This document shows, in pieces, positions 37,208 through 45,466 of a DNA stretch of 64,000 nt; position 1 is the first letter of the stretch, and each line of letters begins with the position of its first letter. A program made the translations under genes and the position numbers. The notes beneath the pieces were generated by a model. That model had not been told where the DNA came from. It ran no database searches and worked only from the letters and a program-made list of their open reading frames with translations. The DNA comes from Ideonella_A sp963843805 (GTDB lineage: Bacteria > Pseudomonadota > Gammaproteobacteria > Burkholderiales > Burkholderiaceae_C): NCBI GenBank assembly GCA_963843805.1, contig CAWJLY010000001.1:1070146-1134145 (forward strand), in the 5' to 3' direction.

Positions 37208-37603
37208 TTAGGCGACGTAGCAAAGCACTTCGCCGCCGATACCGGCCTGGCGCGCCTTGCGATCGGTCATCACGCCTTTTGGCGTTGTCACGATGGCCAC
37301 ACCGAGCCCGTTCATCACGTTCGGGATGTCGTGGCGGCCCTTGTAGATGCGCAAGCCGGGACGGCTGACGCGCTCGATGCGCTCGATCACCGGACGCCCG
37401 GCGTAATACTTCAACGCGATCTCGAGTTGCGGCTTGGCCGCCTCACCCTTGACAGCGAAGTTGTCGATATAGCCTTCGTCCTTCAGGACTTGGGCAATGG
37501 CCACCTTCAGCTTCGACGACGGCATTGCAACGGTGGTCTTGTCGACCATCTGCGCATTGCGGATGCGGGTCAGCATATCGGCGATGGGATCACTCATGCT
37601 CAT
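37208..37603 (-). CDS. rpsH: 30S ribosomal protein S8
   Basis: A 131-residue S8, a 16S-binding assembly protein that represses the spc operon in E. coli. Visible: MSMSDPIADMLTRIRNAQMV, SSKLKVAIAQVLKDEGYI, SRPGLRIYKGRHDIPNVMNG and the end KARQAGIGGEVLCYVA. Length is normal. Confidence 0.99.
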   Translation of the reverse strand: MSMSDPIADMLTRIRNAQMVDKTTVAMPSSKLKVAIAQVLKDEGYIDNFAVKGEAAKPQLEIALKYYAGRPVIERIERVSRPGLRIYKGRHDIPNVMNGLGVAIVTTPKGVMTDRKARQAGIGGEVLCYVA

Positions 37604-37635
37604 AGGGAAATCTCCTGATCAGGCCCGTGTGCCGC

Positions 37636-37941
37636 TTACCAGCTGGCCTTGATGACGCCGGGGATGTCACCCTTGAACGCCAATTCGCGAATCTTGTTGC
37701 GGCCCAGTCCGAACTTGCGGAACGTGCCGCGCGGGCGACCGGTCAACTCGCAGCGGTTGCGCTGGCGCGTCGGGTAGGCATTGCGCGGCAACTGCTGCAG
37801 CGCCAGACGGGCGGCGTAGCGCTCTTCGTCCGACTTCTTCGCATCGTTGGCCGTGCCCTTGAGCTCGTCGTACTTCTTCTTGTACTTGGCGACCAGGTTG
37901 GCTCGCTTGAGTTCACGCTGAATGAGAGAAACTTTAGCCAC
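37636..37941 (-). CDS. rpsN: 30S ribosomal protein S14 (zinc-free type)
   Basis: A 101-residue S14: MAKVSLIQRELKRANLVAKY, NRCELTGRPRGTFRKFGLGR and the end IPGVIKASW. It has no CxxC pairs, so it is the zinc-independent long form usual in beta-proteobacteria. It is 8 bp after rplE. Confidence 0.99.
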   Translation of the reverse strand: MAKVSLIQRELKRANLVAKYKKKYDELKGTANDAKKSDEERYAARLALQQLPRNAYPTRQRNRCELTGRPRGTFRKFGLGRNKIRELAFKGDIPGVIKASW

Positions 37942-37949
37942 GAACCACC

Positions 37950-38504
37950 TCAGTTCTTGAACGGAAACTTGAATGCGGCGAGCAAGGCCTTGGCCTCGTC
38001 GTCATTCTTGGCGGTCGTCGTGATGCTGATATTCAGACCGCGCAGCGCATCCACCTTGTCGTAATCGACTTCCGGGAAAATGATCTGTTCCTTGACGCCG
38101 ATGTTGTAATTGCCCCGGCCATCGAACGCGCGACCGGAAATACCGCGAAAGTCGCGAACCCGCGGCAGCGCAATCGTCACGAAGCGGTCGAGAAACTCGT
38201 ACATGCGAACGCCGCGCAGCGTGACCATGCAGCCGATCGGCACATGGTCGCGAATCTTGAAGCCGGCAATCGCCTTCTTGGCCTTGGTGACGACCGGCTT
38301 CTGGCCGGCAATCTTGGTCATGTCGCTGACCGCATGCTCCATCACCTTCTTGTCCGACACCGCCTCGCTCACACCCATGTTGAGCGTGATCTTGGTCAGG
38401 CGCGGGACTTCCATCACCGATTTGTAGTGAAACTTCTCGACCATCTCAGGTGCGATCTTGTCGCGGAAGACGGTCAACAGGCGCGGTACGATTTGTTCTG
38501 CCAT
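37950..38504 (-). CDS. rplE: 50S ribosomal protein L5
   Basis: A 184-residue 5S rRNA-binding L5: VMEVPRLTKITLNMGVSEAV, KPVVTKAKKAIAGFKIRDHV, PIGCMVTLRGVRMYEFLDRF and NYNIGVKEQIIFPEVDYDKV. A few residues longer at the amino terminus than E. coli L5. It lies between rplX and rpsN. Confidence 0.99.
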   Translation of the reverse strand: MAEQIVPRLLTVFRDKIAPEMVEKFHYKSVMEVPRLTKITLNMGVSEAVSDKKVMEHAVSDMTKIAGQKPVVTKAKKAIAGFKIRDHVPIGCMVTLRGVRMYEFLDRFVTIALPRVRDFRGISGRAFDGRGNYNIGVKEQIIFPEVDYDKVDALRGLNISITTTAKNDDEAKALLAAFKFPFKN

Positions 38505-38513
38505 GGTCGCTCC

Positions 38514-38831
38514 TTAGGCCTTGATGGCGTCGCCGCTGGACTTGAAGACGCGCGACTTCTTGCCGTCGTCGCCCAGCTTGATGCCCACGCGATCGGCCTT
38601 GCCCGTGGCGGCGTTGTAGATCGCCACGTTCGACTGGTGGATCGGCATGGTCTTGTCGACCACACCACCGGTGGTGCCCTTCATCGGGTTCGGCTTGACG
38701 TGCTTCTTGACGGTATTGACACCCTCGACGAGGATGTGATCGTCATCGACACGTTGCGCGACGGTGCCGCGTTTGCCTTTGTCGCGACCGGTCAGGACAA
38801 TGACCTGGTCGCCTTTGCGAATCTTGTTCAT
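38514..38831 (-). CDS. rplX: 50S ribosomal protein L24
   Basis: A 105-residue assembly-initiator L24 with a KOW motif: MNKIRKGDQVIVLTGRDKGK, RGTVAQRVDDDHILVEGVN. It is 20 bp after rplN. It binds near the 5' end of 23S rRNA. Confidence 0.99.
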   Translation of the reverse strand: MNKIRKGDQVIVLTGRDKGKRGTVAQRVDDDHILVEGVNTVKKHVKPNPMKGTTGGVVDKTMPIHQSNVAIYNAATGKADRVGIKLGDDGKKSRVFKSSGDAIKA

Positions 38832-38851
38832 GGCTGCCCTTTAAACGGGGT

Positions 38852-39220
38852 TCAAAGCACTTCAGGTGCCAGCGAGACGATCTTCATGAAACGCTCGGTG
38901 CGCAGTTCACGCGTCACCGGGCCGAAGATGCGGGTGCCGATCGGCTCGAGCTTGGCGTTCAGCAGGACAGCGGCGTTGCCGTCGAACTTGACCAGCGAGC
39001 CATCCTGGCGGCGAACGCCTTTGGCGGTGCGAACGACGACGGCACTGTAGACCTCGCCCTTCTTCACGCGGCCACGCGGCGCGGCTTCCTTGATGCTGAC
39101 CTTGATGACGTCGCCGATGCCGGCGTAGCGGCGCCTGGAGCCGCCCAGCACCTTGATGCACATGACGGACTTGGCACCGGTGTTGTCCGCGACCTGAAGC
39201 CGCGACTGCATTTGAATCAT
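38852..39220 (-). CDS. rplN: 50S ribosomal protein L14
   Basis: A 122-residue L14: MIQMQSRLQVADNTGAKSVM, CIKVLGGSRRRYAGIGDVIK, ending ERFMKIVSLAPEVL. It is the first gene of the spc operon. A strong sigma-70-like promoter lies about 170 bp upstream, so this operon appears to be transcribed separately from the S10 genes. Confidence 0.99.
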   Translation of the reverse strand: MIQMQSRLQVADNTGAKSVMCIKVLGGSRRRYAGIGDVIKVSIKEAAPRGRVKKGEVYSAVVVRTAKGVRRQDGSLVKFDGNAAVLLNAKLEPIGTRIFGPVTRELRTERFMKIVSLAPEVL

Positions 39221-39391
39221 GTTCTATGTCCCCAACTTGAACCGTTTGCTGTGGCCGCCAGGCAGCCTGCACGCGATCAGTCTTGGGCCCGTCAGTGCCT
39301 TTGACCTTTGCTGGCCGCAGGCGCTGCTTGGGCGGAACCGAACCCGTTTGCCTGACTGCATGCCAGGCGCGTATGTTCAGCGAAGTCGTCG

Positions 39392-39420
39392 ATTATCTAC
39401 TGGTTTTGCCGATGCGTCAA
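39392..39420 (-). promoter_or_regulatory. Sigma-70-type promoter of the spc operon (rplN)
   Basis: On the minus strand TTGACG (39415-39420) and GATAAT (39392-39397) are separated by 17 bp, one mismatch from consensus in each hexamer. The expected start near 39385 leaves a leader of about 165 nt before rplN. The 39221-39579 spacer otherwise holds only a palindromic repeat. Confidence 0.7.
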
Positions 39421-39510
39421 GAGCCGACGGATAATTTCTCAAGAACCTGGCACGTGCCCACCAGAACAGTTCAAAGCGCCACTCGGACCGATCCAGCAAA
39501 CACCGCGGAT

Positions 39511-39576
39511 CCGGCTCCGCCGGTCCGCTGGTGTTGCCCCCTTGAGGGGGAGCGGCAAAGCCGCTCCGGGGGTGGG
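39511..39576 (+). repeat. GC-rich palindromic intergenic repeat, copy A
   Basis: Composed of a CCGGCTCCGCCGG palindrome (39511-39523), then CCCCCTTGAGGGGG and GAGCGGCAAAGCCGCTC palindromes, ending GGGGGTGGG. It lies 3 bp past the stop of the peroxiredoxin gene. A near-identical unit occurs in reverse orientation after fusA (copy B). Confidence 0.8.
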
Positions 39577-39579
39577 TAA

Positions 39580-40092
39580 TCAGCCCTTGGCCTTCGCCTG
39601 CTCCAGCATCGTCTCGGCGTTGCTGACCTCGAACTTGCCCGGTGCCTCGATGTTCAGGCTCTTGACCACGCCGTCGACCACCAGCATCGAATAGCGCTGT
39701 GAGCGCATTCCCATGCCGCGTGCGCCGAGGTCGAGAGTGAGGCCGGTGGCTTTGGTGAAATCGGCACTGCCGTCGGCCATCATGCGAACCTTGCCATCGG
39801 TTTTCTGATCGCGCGCCCAGGCGCCCATCACAAACGCGTCGTTGACCGAGACGCACCAGACTTCATCGACACCGGCCGCACGAAGGGCGTCGGCGTGTTT
39901 CATGTAGCTCGGCACATGCTGCGCCGAGCAGGTGGGCGTGAAAGCCCCTGGCAACGCGAAAATTGCAATCGTCTTGCCGCTGGCGGCCTTGGAGACATCA
40001 ACCGGGTTCGGACCGACCGAACAGCCGTTGCCTTCGACCTCGACGAATTCCTGCAGTGTCGCGGCGGGCAGCTTGTCACCAATCTTCAACAT
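39580..40092 (-). CDS. Peroxiredoxin (Prx5 type)
   Basis: A 170-residue thiol peroxidase of the Prx5/hybrid type. The peroxidatic Cys is in PGAFTPTCSAQHVPSY; another Cys is in EVWCVSVNDAFVMGAW; RYSMLVVDGVV forms the dimer-interface strand. It reduces hydroperoxides using thioredoxin or glutaredoxin/glutathione. ATG 40092 is chosen because AAGGAG lies eight bases upstream. It is inserted between rpsQ and rplN, where other bacteria usually have direct continuity, and is preceded by a terminator for the S10 transcript. Its own promoter was not identified. Confidence 0.92.
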   Translation of the reverse strand: MLKIGDKLPAATLQEFVEVEGNGCSVGPNPVDVSKAASGKTIAIFALPGAFTPTCSAQHVPSYMKHADALRAAGVDEVWCVSVNDAFVMGAWARDQKTDGKVRMMADGSADFTKATGLTLDLGARGMGMRSQRYSMLVVDGVVKSLNIEAPGKFEVSNAETMLEQAKAKG

Positions 40093-40130
40093 GTCATGCT
40101 CCTTCAAAGTTCATGCAATGGCCGGGCGGC

Positions 40131-40171
40131 CAAATGAAAACAGCCGACCACCACAAACAGCAGGTCGGCTG
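40131..40171 (-). terminator. Rho-independent terminator after rpsQ
   Basis: CAGCCGACC (40141-40149) and GGTCGGCTG (40163-40171) form a perfect 9-bp stem with a 13-base loop. On the minus strand it is followed by TTTTCATTTG. It starts about 40 bp after the rpsQ stop and should end the S10 operon transcript. Confidence 0.75.
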
Positions 40172-40211
40172 AGATGTTGCAGGCCAGACAACATGCCTGC
40201 GTCGACTATTG

Positions 40212-40517
40212 TCAGACCTCGCGCGAGGCCTGGACCAGCTTGGTCACAACCCATGCCTTGGTCTTGGAGATCGGCCGGCATTCGGCAATCTCGACCATGT
40301 CGCCCATCTTGTACTCGCCCTTTTCATCATGAGCGTGGTACTTGCTGGAGCGCGCGACGATCTTGCCGTACAGCTCATGCTTGGTCCGGCGCTCGATCAG
40401 CACCGTGACGGTCTTGTTGCGCTTGTCGCTGACAACCTTGCCAACCAGTGTGCGCGTATTTTTGGCTGCCGGTGCGGCCGCATCGGCGCTCGTCTCGGCG
40501 ACGGCTTGACTGTTCAT
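40212..40517 (-). CDS. rpsQ: 30S ribosomal protein S17
   Basis: A 101-residue S17 with an Ala-rich extension (MNSQAVAETSADAAAPAAKN) before the OB-fold core RTLVGKVVSDKRNKTVTVLI and YHAHDEKGEYKMGDMVEIAE. It overlaps the end of rpmC by 4 bp. It is the last gene before the terminator. Confidence 0.98.
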   Translation of the reverse strand: MNSQAVAETSADAAAPAAKNTRTLVGKVVSDKRNKTVTVLIERRTKHELYGKIVARSSKYHAHDEKGEYKMGDMVEIAECRPISKTKAWVVTKLVQASREV

Positions 40518-40717
40518 TTCGCAGCCTCTTCTTTCTTCTTCTGCGCCAGGATGGTCTTGGTGCGCGCGATATCGCGGCGCGTCTTGCCCATCTGCGAGTG
40601 GTTGGTCAATTGCTGCGTGGCTCGTTGCATGCGCAGGCCGAAGTGGGCCTTCAGCAGATCGCTGACCTCTTTGTCGAGGCCCGCGATGTCCTTGGCGCGG
40701 AGTTCAGATGCTTTCAT
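40514..40717 (-). CDS. rpmC: 50S ribosomal protein L29
   Basis: A 67-residue L29: MKASELRAKDIAGLDKEVSD, KAHFGLRMQRATQQLTNHSQ, ARTKTILAQKKKEEAAK. It docks trigger factor and SRP at the tunnel exit. Start set at ATG 40717, matching the family. Overlaps rpsQ. Confidence 0.98.
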   Translation of the reverse strand: MKASELRAKDIAGLDKEVSDLLKAHFGLRMQRATQQLTNHSQMGKTRRDIARTKTILAQKKKEEAAK

Positions 40718-40728
40718 CAATATGCTCC

Positions 40729-41142
40729 TCAGGCGCCGACCTGGCGCGACACGAAGGTGCACTTCAGCGGCAGCTTGGCTGCGGCCAGTGTGAACGCTTC
40801 GCGTGCCAGCTCTTCGGCGACACCGTTGATTTCATAGAGCACCTTGCCGGGCTGGATCTCGGCAACGTAGTACTCGGGGTTGCCCTTGCCGTTGCCCATG
40901 CGGACCTCGGCAGGCTTTTGCGAAATGGGTTTGTCGGGGAAGATCCGGATCCAGATCCGGCCACCGCGCTTGACGTGACGCGAGATCGCACGGCGAGCCG
41001 CTTCGATCTGGCGTGCCGTCAGACGGCCGCGTTCGGTGGCCTTCAGGCCGAAATCGCCGAACGAGACATTGGCACCACGGGTCGCGACACCGGTGTTGCG
41101 ACCCTTTTGTTCCTTGCGGAACTTCCTGCGTGCGGGTTGCAT
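40729..41142 (-). CDS. rplP: 50S ribosomal protein L16
   Basis: A 137-residue L16 near the A site: MQPARRKFRKEQKGRNTGVA, IEAARRAISRHVKRGGRIWI, FPDKPISQKPAEVRMGNGKG. A second ATG directly before (41145) would add one Met. It sits 11 bp before rpmC. Confidence 0.99.
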   Translation of the reverse strand: MQPARRKFRKEQKGRNTGVATRGANVSFGDFGLKATERGRLTARQIEAARRAISRHVKRGGRIWIRIFPDKPISQKPAEVRMGNGKGNPEYYVAEIQPGKVLYEINGVAEELAREAFTLAAAKLPLKCTFVSRQVGA

Positions 41143-41148
41143 CATGTT

Positions 41149-42043
41149 TTATTCTCCTTTGGGCGGCTCAGTGGCACCGGGTGCCACGGCCTTGCGCACG
41201 CGCTTGACAGCGGGCGTACGTGGGGCGCCGTCGGCCGATTCGGCCGGTTTGTCGGCGCCTTCTGAAGTCGGTCCGCCAGCACGCGGGAATCGATCACCGG
41301 ACGGTCCGCCCGGACGACCACGTCCCGCAGGCGCACCAGGACGCGCATTGCGACGCGGACGGCGATCATCCTCGCCACCCTCGTTCTTGCTCGTCACGCC
41401 GGGCGATTCGCCATTGGCCAGCCGGTCACCGCGATAGACCCAGCACTTGACGCCAATCACGCCGTAGGTCGTCTTGGCTTCGGAGAAGCCATAGTCGATG
41501 TCGGCCTTCAAGGTATGAAGCGGCACGCGGCCTTCGCGATACCACTCGCAGCGGGCGATCTCGATGCCGTTGAGGCGGCCCGACGACATGATCTTGATGC
41601 CCTGCGCACCCAGGCGCATCGCGTTTTGCATCGCACGTTTCATCGCGCGACGAAACATGATCCGCTTCTCGAGCTGCTGGGTGATGCTGTCGGCGATCAG
41701 CTGTGCATCGATTTCGGGCTTGCGCACTTCCTCGATGTTGACCGCGACCGGCACGCCGAGCCGGCGTGTCAGTTCGGCCTTCAGGTTTTCGATGTCCTCG
41801 CCCTTCTTGCCGATCACGACGCCCGGGCGTGCCGAGAAGATCGTGATGCGCGCATTCTTGGCCGGACGCTCGATCAGGATGCGCGAAACAGCCGCGCTTT
41901 TCAGGCGTGCCTTCAGATACTCGCGCACCTTCAGGTCTTCGGCCAGCATGCGTGGCGAAGTTCTGGTTGTTCGCATACCAGCGCGACGCCCAGTTCCGCG
42001 TCACGGGCAGACGGAAACCGGTCGGATGGATTTTTTGTCCCAT
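41149..42043 (-). CDS. rpsC: 30S ribosomal protein S3, one frameshift
   Basis: S3 lines the mRNA entry. MGQKIHPTGFRLPVTRNWAS and WYANNQNFAT are in one frame and MLAEDLKVREYLKARLK onward in another, with one extra base near 41952. The KH domain (RPGVVIGKKGEDIENLKAEL) and the carboxy core are intact. The tail is long and rich in Arg, Gly and Pro (from about 225 on), giving roughly 297 residues, longer than E. coli S3 (233) but of the Burkholderiales type. Essential gene, so error likely. Confidence 0.96.
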
Positions 42044-42086
42044 GGTTTTCCTTGTCAGCGGCGCACGGCCGTCCGAAGACGTTGAC

Positions 42087-42128
42087 GCGCCCCCTCGGGG
42101 GGCAGCGAACGCAGTGAGAGTGGGGGCG
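42087..42128 (+). repeat. GC-rich palindromic intergenic repeat, copy C
   Basis: GCGCCCCCTCGGGGGGCAGC and GAACGCAGTGAGAGTGGGGG, a shorter and more diverged relative of copies A and B with the same CCCCCT/GGGGG core followed by an AGCG element and a G-run. It lies 8 bp past the stop of rplV, before rpsC. Confidence 0.6.
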
Positions 42129-42136
42129 TCATCATC

Positions 42137-42466
42137 TTAGTTGCCGACGGTGACGTAGATGTGGCAGGTCGGCTTGCTGATGCGGTTGCCGCGGCCCTTG
42201 GCCCGTGCGGAAAAACGCTTCAGTGTTGCGCCCTGCTCGACGAAGATCGTCTTGACCTTCAGCTCGTCGATATCGGCACCGTCGTTGTGCTCGGCGTTGG
42301 CAATCGCCGACTCCAGGCATTTCTTGATGATGCCGGCAGCCTTCTTCGGCGTGAATGCCAGGATGTTCAGTGCGTGATCGACCTTCTTGCCACGGACCAT
42401 GTCCGCAACGATGCGGCCCTTGTCAGCCGACAGGCGAACACCGCGTACGATTGAATTGGTTTCCAT
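42137..42466 (-). CDS. rplV: 50S ribosomal protein L22
   Basis: A 109-residue L22 that lines the exit tunnel: SIVRGVRLSADKGRIVADMV, KKAAGIIKKCLESAIANAEH and the signature ARAKGRGNRISKPTCHIYVT. Normal length. It is followed by repeat copy C and a 93-bp gap to rpsC. Confidence 0.99.
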   Translation of the reverse strand: METNSIVRGVRLSADKGRIVADMVRGKKVDHALNILAFTPKKAAGIIKKCLESAIANAEHNDGADIDELKVKTIFVEQGATLKRFSARAKGRGNRISKPTCHIYVTVGN

Positions 42467-42475
42467 CGTGCGTCC

Positions 42476-42751
42476 TTATTTCTTGGCTTTCTTGTCGGCC
42501 GGGTGGCCCTTGAACGTGCGGGTCAGCGCAAATTCACCGAGCTTGTGGCCAACCATCTGGTCGGTGACATACACCGGCACATGCTGCTTGCCGTTGTGCA
42601 CGGCAATCGTCACGCCGATGAAATCGGGCAGGATGGTCGAGCGGCGCGACCAGGTCTTGATCGGCTTCTTGTCCTTGGTCGCAACCGCCTTTTCCACCTT
42701 GGCTTGCAGGTGGTTGTCGACGAACGGACCTTTTTTCAGTGAACGGGTCAT
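42476..42751 (-). CDS. rpsS: 30S ribosomal protein S19
   Basis: A 91-residue S19: MTRSLKKGPFVDNHLQAKVE, TWSRRSTILPDFIGVTIAVH and the signature VTDQMVGHKLGEFALTRTFK. It forms the A-site finger contact with S13. 9 bp before rplV. Confidence 0.99.
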   Translation of the reverse strand: MTRSLKKGPFVDNHLQAKVEKAVATKDKKPIKTWSRRSTILPDFIGVTIAVHNGKQHVPVYVTDQMVGHKLGEFALTRTFKGHPADKKAKK

Positions 42752-42766
42752 CTTGTCGCCCCTTCC

Positions 42767-43591
42767 TTACTTCTTGCGACGCGAGACGATGAACGTCTGC
42801 GTGCGCTTGTTGCTGCGAGTGCGATAACCCTTGGTCATCGTGTTCCACGGCGAGACCGGAACCTGGCCCTCGCCGGTCCGGCCTTCGCCGCCGCCGTGCG
42901 GGTGATCGACCGGGTTCATCGCGACACCACGCACCGTCGGGCGAATGCCCTTCCAGCGGATCGCACCGGCCTTGCCGTACTGGCGCAGGCTGTGCTCTTC
43001 ATTCGACACTTCGCCGATGGTTGCCCGGCAATCGATGTGGATCTTGCGAACCTCACCCGAGCGCAGGCGCAACTGGGCGTAGATGCCTTCGCGAGCCAGC
43101 AGCGTGACGGACGCACCGGCCGAACGCGCGATCTGCGCGCCCTTGCCAGGCAACATCTCGATGCAGTGGATCGTCGAGCCAACCGGAATGTTGCGGATCG
43201 GCAGCGTGTTGCCGGCCTTGATCGGCGCCTCGGCGCCGCTCATGATCGTCGCGCCGACATCGAGGCCGCGCGGGGCAATGATGTAGCGGCGCTCGCCATC
43301 GGCATAACACACCAGCGCGATGTGCGCCGTGCGGTTCGGGTCGTACTCGATGCGCTCGACCTTCGCCGGGATCGAATCCTTGTTGCGGATGAAATCGATC
43401 ACGCGGTAGTGGTGCTTGTGGCCACCGCCGCGATGGCGAATCGTGATGTGGCCGTTGTGATTGCGGCCGGCATTCTGCATCTGCGGCTCGAGCAGCGATG
43501 CTTCCGGCTTGCCCTTGTGCAGGTGCGAATGCACCACCTTGACCATGCCACGACGGCCTGGCGAGGTTGGTTTGATCTTGATGACGGCCAT
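42767..43591 (-). CDS. rplB: 50S ribosomal protein L2
   Basis: A 274-residue L2, needed for subunit association and peptidyl transfer. Visible: NGHITIRHRGGGHKHHYRVI, GDVGATIMSG-like segment, KAGAIRWKGIRPTVRGVAMN and the universally conserved NPVDHPHGGGEGRTGEGQ with the active histidine. Overlaps rplW by one base. Confidence 0.99.
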   Translation of the reverse strand: MAVIKIKPTSPGRRGMVKVVHSHLHKGKPEASLLEPQMQNAGRNHNGHITIRHRGGGHKHHYRVIDFIRNKDSIPAKVERIEYDPNRTAHIALVCYADGERRYIIAPRGLDVGATIMSGAEAPIKAGNTLPIRNIPVGSTIHCIEMLPGKGAQIARSAGASVTLLAREGIYAQLRLRSGEVRKIHIDCRATIGEVSNEEHSLRQYGKAGAIRWKGIRPTVRGVAMNPVDHPHGGGEGRTGEGQVPVSPWNTMTKGYRTRSNKRTQTFIVSRRKK

Positions 43592-43908
43592 TACGCGCCC
43601 TCCCCGACGAAGTTGAGCTCCTGGCCAGCCTTCAGCGAGACATACGCCTTCTTGACGTGGTCGCGGCGGCCCATGAAGCGGCCGAATTTCTTGGCCTTGC
43701 CCTTTTGAACGACGGTTTGTACCGACTCGACCTCGACCTTGAACAGCAGCTCGACGGCTGCCTTGATCTCGGGTTTGGTGGCGTCGCGCAGAACCTTGAA
43801 CAACACCTGGTTGTGCTTCTCGGCGGTCATCGTCCCCTTCTCGGAGACGATTGGCGCGACCAGCACCTGAGCCAGACGGTTTTCAGCAAATTTGACTGTG
43901 GTGCTCAT
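43591..43908 (-). CDS. rplW: 50S ribosomal protein L23
   Basis: A 105-residue L23 at the tunnel exit: RLAQVLVAPIVSEKGTMTAE, HNQVLFKVLRDATKPEIKAA and GRRDHVKKAYVSLKAGQEL. Overlaps both rplD and rplB by a few bases, indicating coupled translation. Confidence 0.99.
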   Translation of the reverse strand: MSTTVKFAENRLAQVLVAPIVSEKGTMTAEKHNQVLFKVLRDATKPEIKAAVELLFKVEVESVQTVVQKGKAKKFGRFMGRRDHVKKAYVSLKAGQELNFVGEGA

Positions 43909-44525
43909 GCCAGCATCTCCTTGAGTTGCTCGATGGCGGCCTTGGTCACCAACACCTTCTTGTAATGCACCAGCGACAGCGGATCCGCGTAACGCGGCTC
44001 GACCACCAACACGTTGACGAGGTTGCGCGAGGCCAGAAACAGGTTTTCGTCGACCATGTCGGCGATCACCAGAACCGAATCCAGACCCATGGCCTTGAAC
44101 TTGTCGGCCAACTGCTTGGTCTTCGGCGAATCGACACCGAAACTGTCGACAACCGCCAGGCGGCCTTCACGGGCCAGCTGCGAGAGGATCGCAGCCATGC
44201 CGGCGCGATACATCTTCTTGTTGACCTTCTGCGTGAAGTTTTCGTCGGGGCGATTCGGAAAAATCCGGCCGCCTCCGCGCCACAACGGCGACGAGGTCAT
44301 GCCGGCGCGTGCGCGGCCGGTGCCTTTCTGGCGCCACGGCTTCTTCGTCGAGTGCTTGACTTCGGCACGGTCGAGCTGAGCCCGGGTGCCTTGGCGCGCA
44401 TTGGCCTGGAAGGCAACGACGACCTGGTGGACCAGCGCTTCGTTGTATTCGCGGCCGAACACGGTATCGGGAGCATCGACCTGCGAGGCCGACTGCCCTT
44501 GATCATTGAGGAGCTCGAGTTGCAT
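43905..44525 (-). CDS. rplD: 50S ribosomal protein L4
   Basis: A 206-residue L4: KHSTKKPWRQKGTGRARAGM, SSPLWRGGGRIFPNRPDENF, then a Rossmann-like carboxy part with SVLVIADMVDENLFLASRNL. In E. coli it represses the S10 operon through the leader upstream of rpsJ; here the operon promoter is downstream of rpsJ, so any such control would have to act on the rplC leader. Overlaps rplC by one base. Confidence 0.99.
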   Translation of the reverse strand: MQLELLNDQGQSASQVDAPDTVFGREYNEALVHQVVVAFQANARQGTRAQLDRAEVKHSTKKPWRQKGTGRARAGMTSSPLWRGGGRIFPNRPDENFTQKVNKKMYRAGMAAILSQLAREGRLAVVDSFGVDSPKTKQLADKFKAMGLDSVLVIADMVDENLFLASRNLVNVLVVEPRYADPLSLVHYKKVLVTKAAIEQLKEMLA

Positions 44526-45214
44526 CAGTTGGCTCCTTTCGGCTCGACGGCGGCCTTCGCCTTGATGGCCGGGCGTACGACCACGTGGCCGTTTTTCGCG
44601 CCTGGCACGGCACCGCGAACCAGCATCAGCTGACGCGCTTCGTCGATGCGGACGATGTCGAGGTTCTGCGTCGTCTTGGTCACATTGCCACGCTGGCCGG
44701 ACATCTTCTTGCCCGGAAAGACGCGGCCCGGATCCTGCGCCATCGAGATCGAACCCGGCACGTTGTGCGACCGGCTGTTGCCGTGCGATGCGCGCTGCGA
44801 CTTGAAATTGTGGCGCTTGATCGTGCCCGTGAAACCCTTGCCGATCGAAGTGCCCTGCACGTCGACCATCTGGCCAACCGCGAACAAGCCGACGCCGACT
44901 TGCGAGCCGGCCTTGAATTCGGCAGCGACCTCGGCGGTCACGCGGAATTCCTTCAGGATCTCACCCGCTTCGACACCCGCCTTGGCAAAGTGTCCGGCCG
45001 AGGGCTTGTTGACACGCGAGGCCTTGCGCTCGCCGAATGCCACCTGGATCGCGGCATAGCCGTCGATCTCGGCCGTCTTGACTTGAGCCACTCGGTTGTT
45101 CGACACATCGAGCACGGTCACGGGAATGGCGTCGCCATCGTCCGTGAAGATGCGCATCATGCCCACCTTGCGGCCCAACAATCCCAGGCGCTCGCCCGGA
45201 TTCGTGGTCGTCAT
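44525..45214 (-). CDS. rplC: 50S ribosomal protein L3
   Basis: A 229-residue L3: LGLLGRKVGMMRIFTDDGDA, GQMVDVQGTSIGKGFTGTIK, and the signature MAQDPGRVFPGKKMSGQRGN, with the methylated Gln region. It is the first gene after a strong promoter about 110 bp upstream and so begins the S10 operon transcript in this genome. Confidence 0.99.
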   Translation of the reverse strand: MTTTNPGERLGLLGRKVGMMRIFTDDGDAIPVTVLDVSNNRVAQVKTAEIDGYAAIQVAFGERKASRVNKPSAGHFAKAGVEAGEILKEFRVTAEVAAEFKAGSQVGVGLFAVGQMVDVQGTSIGKGFTGTIKRHNFKSQRASHGNSRSHNVPGSISMAQDPGRVFPGKKMSGQRGNVTKTTQNLDIVRIDEARQLMLVRGAVPGAKNGHVVVRPAIKAKAAVEPKGAN

Positions 45215-45328
45215 GGTTTTTCTCCAGCCTCTGCAAGAGAGCCTTTGTTTCTAGGACCCGACATCGATTGGCCGGGCTGATGATTTGCAATCCACGCACC
45301 TGGGTACGCGTTTGCGGAAAAGCCTGCG

Positions 45329-45357
45329 AGTATAGCAGCTGGAAAAAGATCTGCCAA
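45329..45357 (-). promoter_or_regulatory. Sigma-70-type promoter of the rplC-rpsQ operon
   Basis: On the minus strand TTGGCA (45352-45357) and TATACT (45329-45334) are separated by 17 bp, each one mismatch from consensus. The predicted start near 45322 gives a leader of about 108 nt before rplC. It lies inside a 395-bp spacer between rpsJ and rplC that otherwise contains repeat copy D. Confidence 0.75.
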
Positions 45358-45466
45358 CCCTTGGCGCCGAAACGACTCGAGCGACGGTCGCCCGTCGCTC
45401 AAAACTTCCTTGAAGTCACCACCGCAAGCGCGAAGCGCCTTGCCCATTCAAGCAACGCCCGCGGAG

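Noticed and set aside
45215..45466. Small ORFs in the rpsJ-rplC gap
   Set aside because: They cross the promoter and repeat, are rich in repeat-derived residues and show no homology.
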